Counted from the stretch's first letter, positions 45,379-56,695 are shown. The stretch: 64,000 nucleotides of DNA from Moniliella sp. 'wahieum' (GCA_003971905.1 RSEE01000160.1:20171-84170); one strand, 5' to 3'. Numbers and translations are program-made. The notes: generated by a model not told the origin, from the sequence alone.

Positions 45379-46769
45379 GGTGGCGGTGGCGGTGGGAGGC
45401 CCGAGGGGGCCAGAAGGCCCAGGCAAGAAAGGCCGGCCGAGGCGAGGCGGAGGCGCGACGCGTGTCCGGCACCACACCAGTCTTCCGGCCATCCTTCCCT
45501 CGACTTCGGCCGCCCAGCCGCGCCCAGCCGCGCCTTCCGCCCATTCCGCCCCCCGCCGCCGGGGTAAATGCGAGGTACGTGGCCCGGGCATCAATATGAG
45601 GCAGCAAGGCAATCTGACTCCTTTCTCGGGTCCCACCGCGCCATCCAACGCCGCCGCCGCTTGCCTTTTCCCCGCCGCCAGGGCCAAGAGCCCGGCAACC
45701 ATTGGGCCGCCGACAAAGGGCATATTCTGCTAAGCCAAGAGGCGCGTGTCTTCGAGTTGTTACATCTCTTCTAGCACGTGGGCCATCGTGACGTGGATAA
45801 ATAAGACGGTGGTGGTGCTGGTCCAAAGCTGGACCCGGCTCACGCAGAGGTAGGGCGAAGCGATGTGGACCCCGCTTTGAGGCGTGACGGGTGCCATGTG
45901 GGTCAAAGCAAAACCCGAAATCAGGTGCCTTCTTGTTAGGTCTCCAGCACTCTCCCCGCCGTTTCCATCGAGGCTTCTAGACAAATAGCAGGGAGCCTAT
46001 TTTTGCTGATAAAGTAGGCTATTGCCGTGCCACATGCCACCGCCTGATCGCAAGCCGTGTGACAGCCCCAAGAGCAGCAACCAGAAAACAGAGAAGAGAA
46101 GACAACAAGCAGTAAGCAGCCGTACTAGTACTACTTATACTTGAACACTATACCTGAGGGGATGGAGGATTGAGTTGCATCAGATCATCAAACGACAGGA
46201 CCGCGGCAGACGAAACTTGCTTTTATCCTCCGCCTCGAGCGGCAGGAGACACATCTATAGTCCGAGTCTGAGGCCCTGGGGCCGAGTGGGGGTAGAGGCC
46301 CCGCGCCGCCGGCTGCGAGCTCCGGAACGGGTACCATAAGTGGTCCATCACTGTTGGCGGCTCACTCGAACACGGATGATAGCTTGACTTCGGCCGACAC
46401 TGTCCCTAAGCCAGCACTAGGCCACTGCTCTGTTCGTGCACGTGCGCCTTCCTTTGTGTCCCTGTGTTCGCTTCCCCTCCTGTCTTCTCTCCGCTGCATC
46501 GCCGACACCACTTCCACTCGATACTTTGTTCACCCTCCGTGCACATATCAGCGCCCTAGCCTTTCAGTCAGTAGGCGCCATGTAATTGCCGCTAATTGCG
46601 ACCAGTAGGTCACGACGCAACAGTTCCATTTGCCCACGCCCGTCGTCCCTTGCCTCCCTTTCCCTGTCCCCTGCTCCCACTACATGATGCTTGCATTAGA
46701 GCAGATCTGGACAATTCATTTGTCTGCCGTGCACATCGCATGGCGAGAAGCAAGCCAGCGGCGAGGGTC
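45379..46769. other. Intergenic region upstream of CCT4
   Basis: The 5' flank of CCT4 joins the 3' flank of adenylosuccinate lyase. Nothing with a recognisable product is seen. Open frames at 45047-45733 and 46354-46608 (plus) have no domain. Confidence 0.5.
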
Positions 46770-48228
46770 TTACACGGAAAGCTCCGCTTTCTCCGACTTG
46801 TTCACAGCATCCTGGTAGGGCTGCAGCGCCGGCTTCACCCACTTGGCCACAAAGCGTTCCACCTGCTGCTCTGCGCGGCCGGTAAAGGTGCTGGGGTCCA
46901 GCAGCTCCGGCAGGCGGGCACAACGGGCGCAAAGTAAGGGTCGTTCTTGATGCGCTCAATCAAGTCGTTGTCCCCACCCTGTTGCTTGACCACGGCGGCA
47001 GCCTGGTGCGAAAGCACACGAATGTGTTCGTGGCACTCTTGCCGGTCTCCGCCGGCGTCCTTGACCATGGCCATAATCACGTTCTCCGTCGCCATAAACG
47101 GTAGCTCGGCCGCAATGTGCTTCTTGATCACCGCCGGGTAGACGACCAGGCCCTCAGAGATGTTCTGGAGCGTGGTGAGGATCACATCGGCCGTCAGGAA
47201 GGCTTCCGGGATGGACAGGCGGCGGTTGGCACTGTCGTCCAGCGTGCGTTCCATCCACTGACCGCCCGCCGTCTCGCGCGTGTTGTTCAGCACGTTTCCG
47301 AGCCAGCGAGACAGGGCACAGACACGCTCACTGCGCATCGGGTTGCGCTTGTACGCCATGGCACTGCTGCCAATCTGGTCCTTCTCAAACGGCTCCTCCA
47401 GCTCCTTGAGGTGGCAGAGCAGGCGAATGTCCGTGGCCAATTTGAGTGCCGACGCACTGAAACTGGCCAGCGCCGCCAACGCATCAAAGTCCACCTTGCG
47501 GCTGTACGTTTGGCCCGTGACAGGCATGGCGTACGGAAAGCCAAACTTGGCAGTCACCATCTCGTCCAGCTCCTCCACCTTGTCGTGGTCGCCCTCAAAG
47601 AGAGCAAGGAACGAGGCCTGGGTACCGGTCGTACCCTTGACACCCCGGAACCCAATGTCGTTACGGGCGCGCTCAAAGTTGCGCAGGTCCCAGAGCAGTT
47701 CCTGGATCCAAAGGGTGGCACGCTTGCCCACTGTGGTCAGCTGCGCGGGCTGCATGTGGGTAAAGCCGAGCGTGGGCAGTGCCTTGTACTCCTCCGCAAA
47801 GGCCGACAGACGCGCAATGACCGTAGCGAGCTTGGGAAGGAGCAGGTCAAAGCCCTTGCGGAGGAAGATGAGGTCGGCATTGTCCGTCACGTAGCAGCTG
47901 GTTGCGCCGAGGTGGATGTAGGGCGCAGCGGCGGGGGCCACGTGGCCAAAGGTGTGCACATGCGCCATGACGTCGTGGCGACGCTTCTCTCTTCCTGGGC
48001 AGCCAGCGCCATCTGCTCATCGTCGAGAGTGAGGTGGGCCTTCATCTGGGCAATGGCCTCGTCGGGGATGTCGAGGCCGAGCGCCTTCTCAGACTCGGCG
48101 AGGGCAAGCCAGAGCTGGCGCCACGTGCCGAAGCGGGTGGCATTGGAGAAGAGGTTGGACATCTCCTTGGACGCATAGCGGCCAGCCAGGGGCGAGGCCC
48201 ACTGCTCGTAGGACGGCGAGAGACTCAT
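46770..48228 (-). CDS. ADE13: Adenylosuccinate lyase
   Basis: Catalyses two fumarate-releasing steps in purine synthesis (SAICAR to AICAR and adenylosuccinate to AMP) as a cytosolic homotetramer. From ATG 48228 ([20 protein letters not shown]) the sequence shows [20 protein letters not shown] and [14 protein letters not shown]. After a frame break near 47975 come [60 protein letters not shown], the family signature [14 protein letters not shown], and [20 protein letters not shown]. After another break near 46922 it ends [20 protein letters not shown] and ..AELSV, stopping at 46770. About 486 aa against 482 in yeast. The active-site His and the flexible [10 protein letters not shown] loop are present. 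Confidence 0.95.
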
Positions 48229-49117
48229 AGGGACGCGGCGGTGGGGGTGGGGGTGGGCGCGGAAGAGAGGGGGGGAACCGCACGGACAAAGTCGGAAACA
48301 ATCGAACGCAGAAGCGTCCTGGGGTCTTTTTTTTCTCTTTTTCTTTCTCCGCACAGACCGGCTGGCTGGCTGTGGCGGAGATCACCAGTCGGGCCCAATC
48401 GCATCGCTGATCCTCGGGCGGAATACATCGGCCCACTGGGTGGAGAGCCTCATCGGTCAGCACAGCGGCATGGATGATCCGCGGGGATGTGTGGTCGTAG
48501 ATCAATGGGCGCCGCCCTTGTCGCCCCGACGCACGCAGTCTCGGCGCTTGCCTTGCGCCGTGGGCCCCCCACACCCCGCCGCTCCCTTCTCAGCGCGGCC
48601 CCCCGACCGGCTGTGCAGGCCATCGCTCTCCCATGGGCCACCCATCGCCACGCCTTGGCGAACAGCCAGCTACACCCTCCGCCCCCTTTCCTCTCGACTG
48701 GCCAATGGAAGCTACCTGCTTCATGCCGCCACGGCTGCTGGCATGGTACCTTGGCGCCAGCTCTTCCCTTTCTCTGTTCTGCCCCCCCCCCCCCTTAGTG
48801 TACCTGGTCCTTGGATAAGAACGAGCTGGACCCACATTTTTTACCCTCTGCCCAGGGCCCGATCCCCCCGCCTAGTTCATGGTTCGATGCACGAACAATT
48901 ACATCCCTATTGCAGTCAGTAGAGGGGGCTACTCTGCCTCCCCGCAGGCGAGGGAAGGGCAGGGGAAGGCAGGTCGTGTTCTTCGTGGTCGCGCAGTGGT
49001 CCTGCCCCCACAGTGTGCTGCGCTATGCGGAGAGTCGGAGCTTCCTTCTGCACTTGCTTCGCCAGCGTTGCTCCAGCAAAAAGGGCCATGCATTTCTGGC
49101 ACCCTTATCTGCTGCAC
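48229..49117. other. Intergenic region between NEDD8 and ADE13
   Basis: No gene recognised. The ADE13 upstream region has a C-rich/G-rich run near 48240-48275 and T-rich sequence near 48325-48350. A C12 homopolymer lies near 48783-48794. Confidence 0.45.
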
Positions 49118-49550
49118 TTAGTTGCCTCCGCGGAGAGCAAGCACCAACTAGAGAAGATGTAGGAGGTCAGTGGTCAGTCGGGCGACTGGGGAACGAGTGT
49201 ACGAGGTAGGGCTAAGCAGAGGTCGATACGTACATGAAGCGTGGTGCCTCCCTCCACATTCATCTCTTTGGCCGTCTTGTCGTCCGGCCTTGGAAAAGGT
49301 CAGCGAGCCATAATCGAACAAGCAGGGGAGAGGACGTACATCTGCTTGCCGCTGAAGATGAGGCGTTGCTGAACGGGCGGAATGCCTTCTTTCTCTTCTA
49401 CCTTTTCCTTGATACGGCTGATCTTGTCTGTTGGCTCAATGTCCAGTTCAATCACTGCCAAGCATCAGCGTGTCAGTAGGGTGTATGTGAGTGTGGGGGG
49501 GGCAAACACAACGTACTGCGGCCAGTGAGCGTCTTGATCTTGATGAGCAT
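49118..49550 (-). CDS. RUB1: NEDD8/Rub1 ubiquitin-like protein, four exons
   Basis: Ubiquitin-like modifier of cullins. Exons are 49517-49550, 49340-49454, 49234-49288 and 49118-49147. The three introns are 62, 51 and 86 nt, each with a GTACGT donor. Splicing gives a 77-residue protein with no frame error: [60 protein letters not shown], then [17 protein letters not shown]. The C-terminal LRGG is the conjugation site and a single Asn must be removed by a processing protease. LxLALRGG with Ala at position 72 (ubiquitin has Arg) marks NEDD8 rather than ubiquitin. Every exon is too short to be seen as an open frame, so ORF-based calling misses it. Confidence 0.93.
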
Positions 49551-49957
49551 CGTGGCCAGCGCTGGAGATGGTGGGGGGGGCAGTGCGCGCACATCTCATG
49601 GCTGATCGATGACCCCCTGGCCGAGCCAATCGACAAGGCGGGAATGTGAATGTTTCAGACTGACGTGCTATTTCGCGTCGCTCGCCTGGGATTCTGATTC
49701 TGCAACTACTCCAGGCTGTAAGAGCCGCTCTGCTGACCGTCTAGGCGCAACTCGGGGCCGATGCAACGGCCTTACTAGGCGGCATTCCTCCACCTTCCTT
49801 CCTTCTTGTATGTTGGCTCGATGTCCGCTTTCAGCCGGCACATCCTCCCGAAATAACCGAATCTTCAATCCGATTGGCACCACCGCTTCCTGCAAGTCAG
49901 AGCGAACGCAGCGCCTAGGCACCACTACGGTCGCGGTGCTGTACCCACAGCAGGGCG

Positions 49958-51236
49958 CTACGCATGCTCCTGCGCAAACTGGGTCATGACCTGAGCCACC
50001 TTCTCTGCCTGCGCCACCGACACAGCATTGTACAGCGACGCGCGGCACCCACCCACGGAACGGTGGCCAGCAATCTGCACAATGCCCTGTTTCTTGCACG
50101 CCTCGATAAACTGCTTCTCCAACTCGGGGCTGGGCTGACCACCGGCACACACACGGAACGTCACGTTCATCAACGACCGAACGTCCTTTTGCCGAACCGT
50201 AGGAACAAAGGTACCGCCCGAAGCCTCGATGGCAGCGTAGAGCAACCCAGCCTTTTTCTGGCTGCGTTCTTGCGCACCGGCCACGCCGCCCGTAGCGAGC
50301 AGATGGGCAAACACCAGACCAGAAACGTAAATGGCGTGCATGGGCGGCGTGTTGAACAAACTTCCATTGTCCGCCTGGTTCTTGTAGACCAACGTTGACG
50401 GGATGGGTGGTGCGCCCAAGGCGACCAACGCCTCATCATCTGGGTTGACCAGCAACTCCTTCTTGACCAGCACGATCGTCACCCTGGTGGGCCGACATTT
50501 TTCTGCGCACCGAAAAAGACGATGCCATGCTGGTCAAGATGGGCAATAGGGCGGGAGAGGATGTTGGAGGACATGTCGGCAACGATGGGTACCTTGGCAC
50601 GGTACTCTGCCGGGAGCTCGTGGAGCGGGAACCCGTATTGGCCAGTGGGCGAGGCCGTGTTGTACTCCACCCCATCCACCGTCTCGTTATCGCAGTAATA
50701 CAGGAAAGCGGGCGGACGCCCGTGGTGGGCGACAGATCCCATTTCTCGACCGGCGGAATCAACCCAAACTTGCCCTCTGCACCAGGGAGCTTGCGCGCAT
50801 CGAATACAGCATGGGCATTTGCACGCAGGCGCGTGGCCTCCTTGAACGCCTTGGCACTCCAAGTACCAGACACGGCATAGTCGCACCGCACCTGGCCCTG
50901 AGTCCAGCCCTGCGGGTACACACTCGCGTGCCGATTGAGCAGGTTGAGCACCGTAGCTGCGAATTGCTCCGTGCCGCCGCCCTGAGAGAACAGTACAGCC
51001 CACTGTTCTCCCAAGCCAAGGAGCGAACGCAGGTCTGCTTCGGCCTTCTCGATAATGGCTTTGAACGGGGCACTGCGGTGCGACATCTCCGTCACGCCCA
51101 TGCCCAACCCTTCGTATTCCAACACTGCCTTGGCTGACTCGAGCAGCACATTCGTAGGCAACTGGGAAGGGCCGGCGCCGACGTTGATCGTGGCATCGCG
51201 CGCAGAAAGGTCGACTTGCAGCGTTGTGGGAGCCAT
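49958..51236 (-). CDS. SER1: Phosphoserine aminotransferase
   Basis: PLP enzyme that makes 3-phosphoserine from 3-phosphohydroxypyruvate and glutamate in serine biosynthesis. From ATG 51236: INVGAGPSQLPTNVLLESAK, GMGVTEMSHRSAPFKAIIEK, LLGLGEQWAVLFSQGGGTEQ and YAVSGTWSAKAFKEATRLRA. After a frame break near 50715: YYCDNETVDGVEYNTASPTG, VPIVADMSSNILSRPI and FFGAQKNVGPPG with the PLP lysine. After another break near 50485: VTIVLVKKELLVNPDDEALV, SLFNTPPMHAIYVSGLVFAH, MNVTFRVCAGGQPSPELEKQ and HRSVGGCRASLYNAVSVAQA. The stop is at 49958. About 425 aa, normal for the family. Confidence 0.94.
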
Positions 51237-51759
51237 TGTAGGTGGTGGAGAAGATGGAGAAACCGCGTTGACTGTTACTCGCCTTTTCTCTTTCCCGCCC
51301 TCTTTTCTCCGGCTGGGAATTTGAAACGTAAGTAAACGATGGAAGGAACAAGGGGCACGCGCGGCGTTGCAACCTGCAACCTACTTGGTCTGGTGCCAGT
51401 GACTCTACCAGTGACTGCCAGGGCAGCTGGATGAGCTCATCGACCTACCTCCTCCTGCGCCCACTCTGCATTTTCGTGCGAAGGGGAGAAAACGGATGGT
51501 TTAGCTTGTGGACGGTACAACTATGCGCTACTATGAGCCGCGAGCTGTGAGCCATGAGCCCCTGACAGTCCAAGGACAAGCGCGGAGAAAACTACGGCGC
51601 AACAAACTTCAGGCAATGCGCATGGGATTGGCATGTTTTTTGGCGACAGACACAAGTGTCCATCAAGGGACTTAGGGACATAAAGGGCCCCCACCCCTCG
51701 GCGAGGGTAAGAGGAAACAAGCAGGTCGACGGAAAAATCAAACACAGCTGGCAACCAAC
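51237..51759. other. Intergenic region between RPS8 and SER1
   Basis: Upstream flank of SER1 and downstream flank of RPS8, with no gene seen. Confidence 0.5.
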
Positions 51760-52380
51760 TTAGGCGTGCTTGTTCTTGGTCGAGCGGAGACGACGAACGT
51801 AGTGCTCCAACTCGTCGCCCTCAAGAATGTATCCGTCGGCGCGACCCGACTGGCCGGGGCGGGACGAGATGCAGGCGTACAGACGGCCAGCACCAAACTG
51901 TTGTTCCAGAATGGGCGAGATGGCGGCAGTCTGCTGGCGCTCAGCCAGCTTCTTCTGCACCTTCCGCGACTGCTTCACCGGCTCCGACTCGTCCTTGGCA
52001 AACGACTTCTTGGTCGTGACCGGCACGCCGTAGTGCTTCTCGTACGCCTGGCGGAAAGGGGTCGCATCGACCTGGATGATGGCGTTCTTGACGAGCGTGT
52101 TGGTACGGACCAACTCGTTGTTCGACGCATTGAAGACGACACCGAGAATGCGGGTCTTGGAGGTAATGTGCTCCGAGCCCCAGGCAAAGTTGCCCGACTC
52201 AAGCCTGAGCGCACGCTGCTTGATGTTGCCGCCACGCACACGGACAGGGTGGATGCGCTTGGGGCCGATACGCGTGTTGGCCGACTGGCGACCGAGCTGG
52301 TGCGCACGCTTCTTGGCCGGCACCACGCGGCGGGCACCAGTGTGCGAACGCTTGTACCAGGAAGCACGAGTAAGACCCAT
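51760..52380 (-). CDS. RPS8: 40S ribosomal protein eS8 (RPS8)
   Basis: Intact 206-aa frame starting at ATG 52380: MGLTRASWYKRSHTGARRVV, PAKKRAHQLGRQSANTRIGP, KRIHPVRVRGGNIKQRALRL, ESGNFAWGSEHITSKTRILG, VVFNASNNELVRTNTLVKNA, FRQAYEKHYGVP and ACISSRPGQSGRADGYILEG. This is the eS8 pattern throughout. The AG before ATG (GGTGCAG|ATG) is an intron acceptor, so the two extra upstream codons in frame are intronic. Confidence 0.96.
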   Translation of the reverse strand: MGLTRASWYKRSHTGARRVVPAKKRAHQLGRQSANTRIGPKRIHPVRVRGGNIKQRALRLESGNFAWGSEHITSKTRILGVVFNASNNELVRTNTLVKNAIIQVDATPFRQAYEKHYGVPVTTKKSFAKDESEPVKQSRKVQKKLAERQQTAAISPILEQQFGAGRLYACISSRPGQSGRADGYILEGDELEHYVRRLRSTKNKHA

Positions 52381-52583
52381 CTGCACCGCCCACCGTCACA
52401 GCCAAACGCCCAAGCAACCGTCAGCGTCCGTTCCAAGCAATCTCGCGCCGGAAGTTCGCCTCGCTGCGCCGACGCCCACCGCCCTCCTCGGCTGCCCGCA
52501 CGGGATGTGCACAGGCAAGAAAGGGCAGTGCCAGCGGCAGCGGCGGCGCCCAAGGCCGGGAGCAAGGCGCAACGCAAACTTAC
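52381..52583 (-). other. 5'UTR intron of RPS8 ending at the start codon
   Basis: Donor GTAAGT at 52583 and acceptor GGTGCAG at 52381, directly before ATG 52380 (203 nt). The leader exon upstream contains a short ATG frame (METSRLARNH..) out of phase with RPS8. Confidence 0.55.
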
Positions 52584-53209
52584 CTTGAAGAAACTGGCTG
52601 AACGGGAGGTGGTTTCGAGCCAGGCGACTCGTCTCCATCGCCAGACGACCAGGCAAGAGAAGCACAATGCAACCCTATTCTTTTTCTAGGGTTGGCATCG
52701 CTGCGGCATATTGGAGTACACTGCCCAGATGCCGGTTGTGATCGGCGCAGGCCTGCTTACTTCCGCCGTGGCAAGGGCACGTGACACGCCCTTGCACCGA
52801 AGCGAGGCCCATTTGTGGGGCGCTTGTGGCACGTGACGATCCCGCGTGACGCGTGACGGGTTCTCCTCGCCTGTACAACTTAACCGTGGCTCATGGAGTT
52901 GCCCCCCCACTCCAATATTTCTGCCGCGTGCGTCTCGCTCGTTCCCGGTCCGTCTGCTTGCACTATGTCCATTGATTTTACTTACTTCGTCGCCTCCTGC
53001 GATTACTGCATTTCCGACTGGTGTCGACTCTAGGTCCTCCGCAGATGGCCTCTTCCCACTTGCTACGTATACGGCCACGCACTATCGCAGTTGAACTCTC
53101 CAGTTGGGATGTAGGAAGGTGGATTTCATGAGGAAACAACAATTCCGGCGACAGCACTCCTTGCTTCCTTGCTCATGCGCTCATGAGAGAGAGATGCCTC
53201 CTGGTTCGA
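52584..53209. other. Intergenic region upstream of RPS8
   Basis: Leader exon and promoter of RPS8 plus the 3' flank of the LIM gene. No other gene is recognised. Confidence 0.5.
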
Positions 53210-55025
53210 TTAGGTGCGCAACAGGGCACTATAGCACTCCTCGTCGTATGCCTTCCCCGCATGCTCAAAGAACCGTTCGCCCTCAAACACCGAATCACAC
53301 CCAGCGCACTTGAAGCATTCGGCATGCCACGTCTTGCCCAGCGCCATCAACTGTGGTCCGACAATGGGTCGACGGCACCCTCGGCACTTGGGTCGATGGA
53401 GGGCAATGTGGCATCGTTCGCAGTAGGGATAGCCCTTGACGGTAAAGAAAGGTTTGGATCCGACCACCGGTTCGTCCTCTCGGTCTTCCAACTCGCCCTG
53501 CCCTGGCGCCGAGGCTGACTTGCTCGGGTCCACAAACGGATCGCCGCAGTTGGCACAGAAAAAGTGCAGGTCATGGTAGTAACGCAGCTGGGCACCGGCC
53601 AAGTTGGGATCGTCAATGGCAATGTAGCGCGCATCGACAATGGGGTTTGGCAGTGAAAGCAACGTTGGCTAAACAATTCGTGGTAGTCCACATGACAATA
53701 CGCCGCGCCCGCATGAACGTAAAACGATACGTGTTCCAGCCGGGTATGGCAATGCTCGCAGCGGAAACATTTCGGATGCCACAACCGACCCACCGCACGA
53801 ATCACTTTGCCCCCCGTTAGGATCTTGTCGCAGCCCCCACAAAACCCACCCCGAGCGGCATCGTGCTCGCTACCGCGCACGCTGCGCCGGTACGACCGAG
53901 CCAGGCTCGGGATCAATACTGGCTTGCTGGTCATTCCCAGAGTGAGTGGGAGTGGAAGTGGAAGCGGAAGTGTGGGGGTGGCTGTGACTGTGGCCGTGGT
54001 CGTGGGAAGAGCAAGGGTGAGATGGGCCGCGCTGCCTCCCTCCGCCTCGTACTTCTTGTTCTTCTTGTTCCTCCTCATCGTCGTCCCCGAAGGAGATCCT
54101 GGGAATGGACGGGACATTTTCCTCCTCCTCCTCCTCCTCCTCCTCCTCGTCACCAAACGAGATAGTAGGCACAACAGGGCGAGGGACGTCCGTATCCTCC
54201 TCCTCAGGTGCATCGAACGAAAACGAAGGCACGACCGGTGCGCGTCCCGTGGGTTCATTTTCGTCGGAAACCCACCGAGATGGTATGGACGACTATCGAA
54301 CTGGGTTCCTCCTCTTCCTCGTCCTTTTCCTCTTCCCTTCCTCGTCGGGACCCGCAAAGGAGAAGGTTGGTACGGCCATGGGCGCCCTGCTCACCGCATC
54401 CGTCTTGGTCTGGGCCACATCGTCCGACGCAACGTCGTCAGGAGGGGACGCAGGTACCGCCCTAGTATCTTCCTGTGCACTGCTGGTGACGATGGGCGAA
54501 GAAAAAGTAGGAGTGGCCGAGTTCGGGGGCGGGGAAAAGGGATCGGGGCCAGTAGCTGGGACAGGAAGGGAAGGGAGCGGTCGACGTCCGCTGTCGGTCC
54601 GACGGTGCCGCGGACCCATCTGCCGCGCAAGAGGAGAAAGTGGCGAGTCGTGGGTAGGAGGGGTGGGTAGATCGTGCGCTGTTGGGCGTGTGGATGGAGG
54701 CGGCAGGGGCGGGGTGGGTGATGTGGCGGGGAGGGGGTGGCGCGAGGCCAGGCGAGACGCAAAGACCGAGCGAGAAGTGGGCCAGGAAGGCATGTTGGGC
54801 AGCGGAGGAGAGGCAACCGAGGGAGGCGAGGGTGGCATGGTGGGCGAGGCGACAGGGGGAACAGGGGGCGTAGCGAGCGGGGGCTGGGGCAAGCGTGCGG
54901 CGCGCAGGCCGGGGACGAGGCCCGACACTCTTGAGCGCCGGGAGGTGGAGTGGATCGTCCATCGCGCTGCGTGCAGTCGTCGTCTGTGGCGGATTGGATG
55001 TCTCGCGGAGAGGCGTGGGCGTCAT
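53210..55025 (-). CDS. Three-LIM-domain protein (paxillin-like)
   Basis: The C-terminal part holds three zinc-binding LIM domains. LIM1 is CGGCDKILTGGKVIRAVGRL, WHPKCFRCEHCHTRLEHVSF, YVHAGAAYCHVDYHELF. LIM2 is CFHCQTP(I)VDARYIAID, RYYHDLHFFCANCGDPFVDP and YPYCERCHIA. LIM3 is CRGCRRPIVGPQLMALGKTW, HAECFKCAGCDSVFEGERFF and AYDEECYSALL. The N-terminal half is Pro/Ser-rich, then carries four acidic repeats of the form VPxxSFxxxxEEE (VPTFSFAGPDEE, VPSFSFDAPEEEDTD, VPTISFGDEEEEE, IPRISFGDDDEEE). Such multi-LIM proteins act as cytoskeleton or polarity adaptors (for example yeast Pxl1); the function here is inference. The start ATG 55025 (MTPTPLRETSNPP) is the best candidate. Frame breaks lie near 54900, 54330, 54250 and 53640. 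About 600 aa. Its 5' half is duplicated downstream. Confidence 0.78.
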
Positions 55026-55772
55026 GGACAGTGGTGGAGATGGTGTGGGGTGGTGGGGGTAGGAGGCGGAGGAGGATGGGCCGAAACGGACCCCGGCAAC
55101 TGCCCGACGATGGATTGCCACTCAACACGGGTTACGGGACCGGTGATCGGCGATCGATGATCGATGATCGGCGGTGGTAGAGTGTCGATTGTGCCCCTTG
55201 CTTTGCACGCCTTCCGCTGCCAGCCATTCCGCCGGCGGGCGCAGTGCACCAGGGTGCACCGCGGGTGGCAGTGTGCCCAGGTGCCATGCATCCACCATCG
55301 TATATCACTGTGGCACACACGCGCACTTGCGCCCTGGCCATCTCGTCCACCTGACCAACGCTGTGCAAAGGCCAGACGCATCCTGCGTGTTGGGGTTAAT
55401 GCACACCTGCTTCTCTCCCCGACACGTTGTAACGATTGTGCTCTGTTGAGAAGCGAGACGCATCGAATGCGAGATGATCAAGACGCCAGGACTGGACTGC
55501 AATCACGCGACAAGAGAGGTGATCAGGAAAGCTGAGCCGCGGTACCAAGTGCTTCCGTGGAGGCGGAGGGCGTATATAGTTTTTGCAATTGTACGACAAT
55601 CAATACGCCCACTGCACAGCTGCCAGACCTATCAATCAGAGTTCGTTCATACCTATCGACGGGACCCGCCTGAATCCAACCATCAGGCATCAGTGGGAGT
55701 GGGAAGCCAAGGTGGTCAAAGGCAGTATATGTAACTAGATAGGGACCCTTTGGATGAGAGCGTTATGACCTT
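54089..55772. repeat. 1.68 kb tandem duplication, left copy
   Basis: This copy starts at GAAGGAGATCCTGGGAATGG inside the LIM gene and ends at GAGCGTTATGACCTT. The right copy (55773-57435) begins and ends with the same sequences and is 21 bp shorter. The copies differ almost only by 1-3 base indels scattered along the whole length. Confidence 0.95.
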
Positions 55773-56695
55773 GAAGGAGATCCTGGGAATGGACGGGACA
55801 TTTTCCTCCTCCCCCTCCTCCTCCTCCTCTCCTCGTCACCACGAGATAGTAGGCACAACAGGGCGAGGACGTCCGTATCCTCCTCCTCAGGTGCATCGAA
55901 CGAAAACGAAGGCAACGGTGCGCGTCCCGTGGGTTCATTTTCGTCGGAACCACCGAGATGGTATGGACGACTATCGAACTGGGTTCCCTCTCCTCTTCCT
56001 CGTCGCTTTTCCTCTTCCCCTTCCTCGTCGGGACCCGCCAAAGGAGAAGGTTGGTACGGCCATGGGCGCCCTGCTCACCGCATCCGTCTTGGTCTGGGCC
56101 ACATCGTCCGACGCAACGTCGTCAGGAGGGGACGCAGGTACCGCCCTAGTATCTTCCTGTGCACTGCTGGTGACGATGGGCGAAGAAAAAGTAGGAGTGC
56201 CGAGTTCGGGGGCGGGGAAAAGGGATCGGGGCCAGTAGCTGGGACAGGAAGGGAAGGGAGCGGTCGACGTCCGCTGTCGGTCCGACGGTGCGCGGACCCA
56301 TCTGCCGCGCAAGAGGAGAAAGTGGCGAGTCGTGGGTAGGAGGGTGGGTAGATCGTGCGCTGTTGGGCGTGTGGATGGAGGCGGCAGGGGGGGTGGGTGA
56401 TGTGGCGGGGAGGGGTGGCGCGAGGCAGGCGAGACGCAAAGACCGAGCGAGAAGTGGGCCAGGAAGCATGTTGGGCAGCGGGAGAGGCAACCGAGGGAGC
56501 GAGGGTGGCATGGTGGGCGAGGCGACAGGGGGAACAGGGGGCGTAGCGAGCGGGGCTGGGGCAGCGTGCGGCGCGCAGGCCGGGGACGAGGCCCGACACT
56601 CTTGAGCGCCGGGAGGTGGAGTGGATCGTCCTCGCGCTGCGTGCAGTCGTCGTCTGTGGCGGATTGGATGTCTCGCGGAGAGGCGTGGGCGTCAT
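55773..56695 (-). pseudogene. Truncated 5' copy of the LIM gene
   Basis: It repeats the start (ATG 56695), the Pro/Ser-rich segment and two to three of the acidic SF..EEE repeats, then stops at the duplication joint before any LIM domain. It has more frame breaks than the left copy. It is probably not a real gene but an assembly duplicate; if real, it is a non-functional partial copy carrying its own promoter. Confidence 0.6.

Noticed and set aside
47117-48178. 353-residue plus-strand frame
   Set aside because: It is the exact antisense of adenylosuccinate lyase.
858-55025. Reading the broken frames as programmed frameshifts or pseudogenes
   Set aside because: Breaks occur in essential genes, in different frames and at ordinary homopolymers, without a shared slippery sequence.
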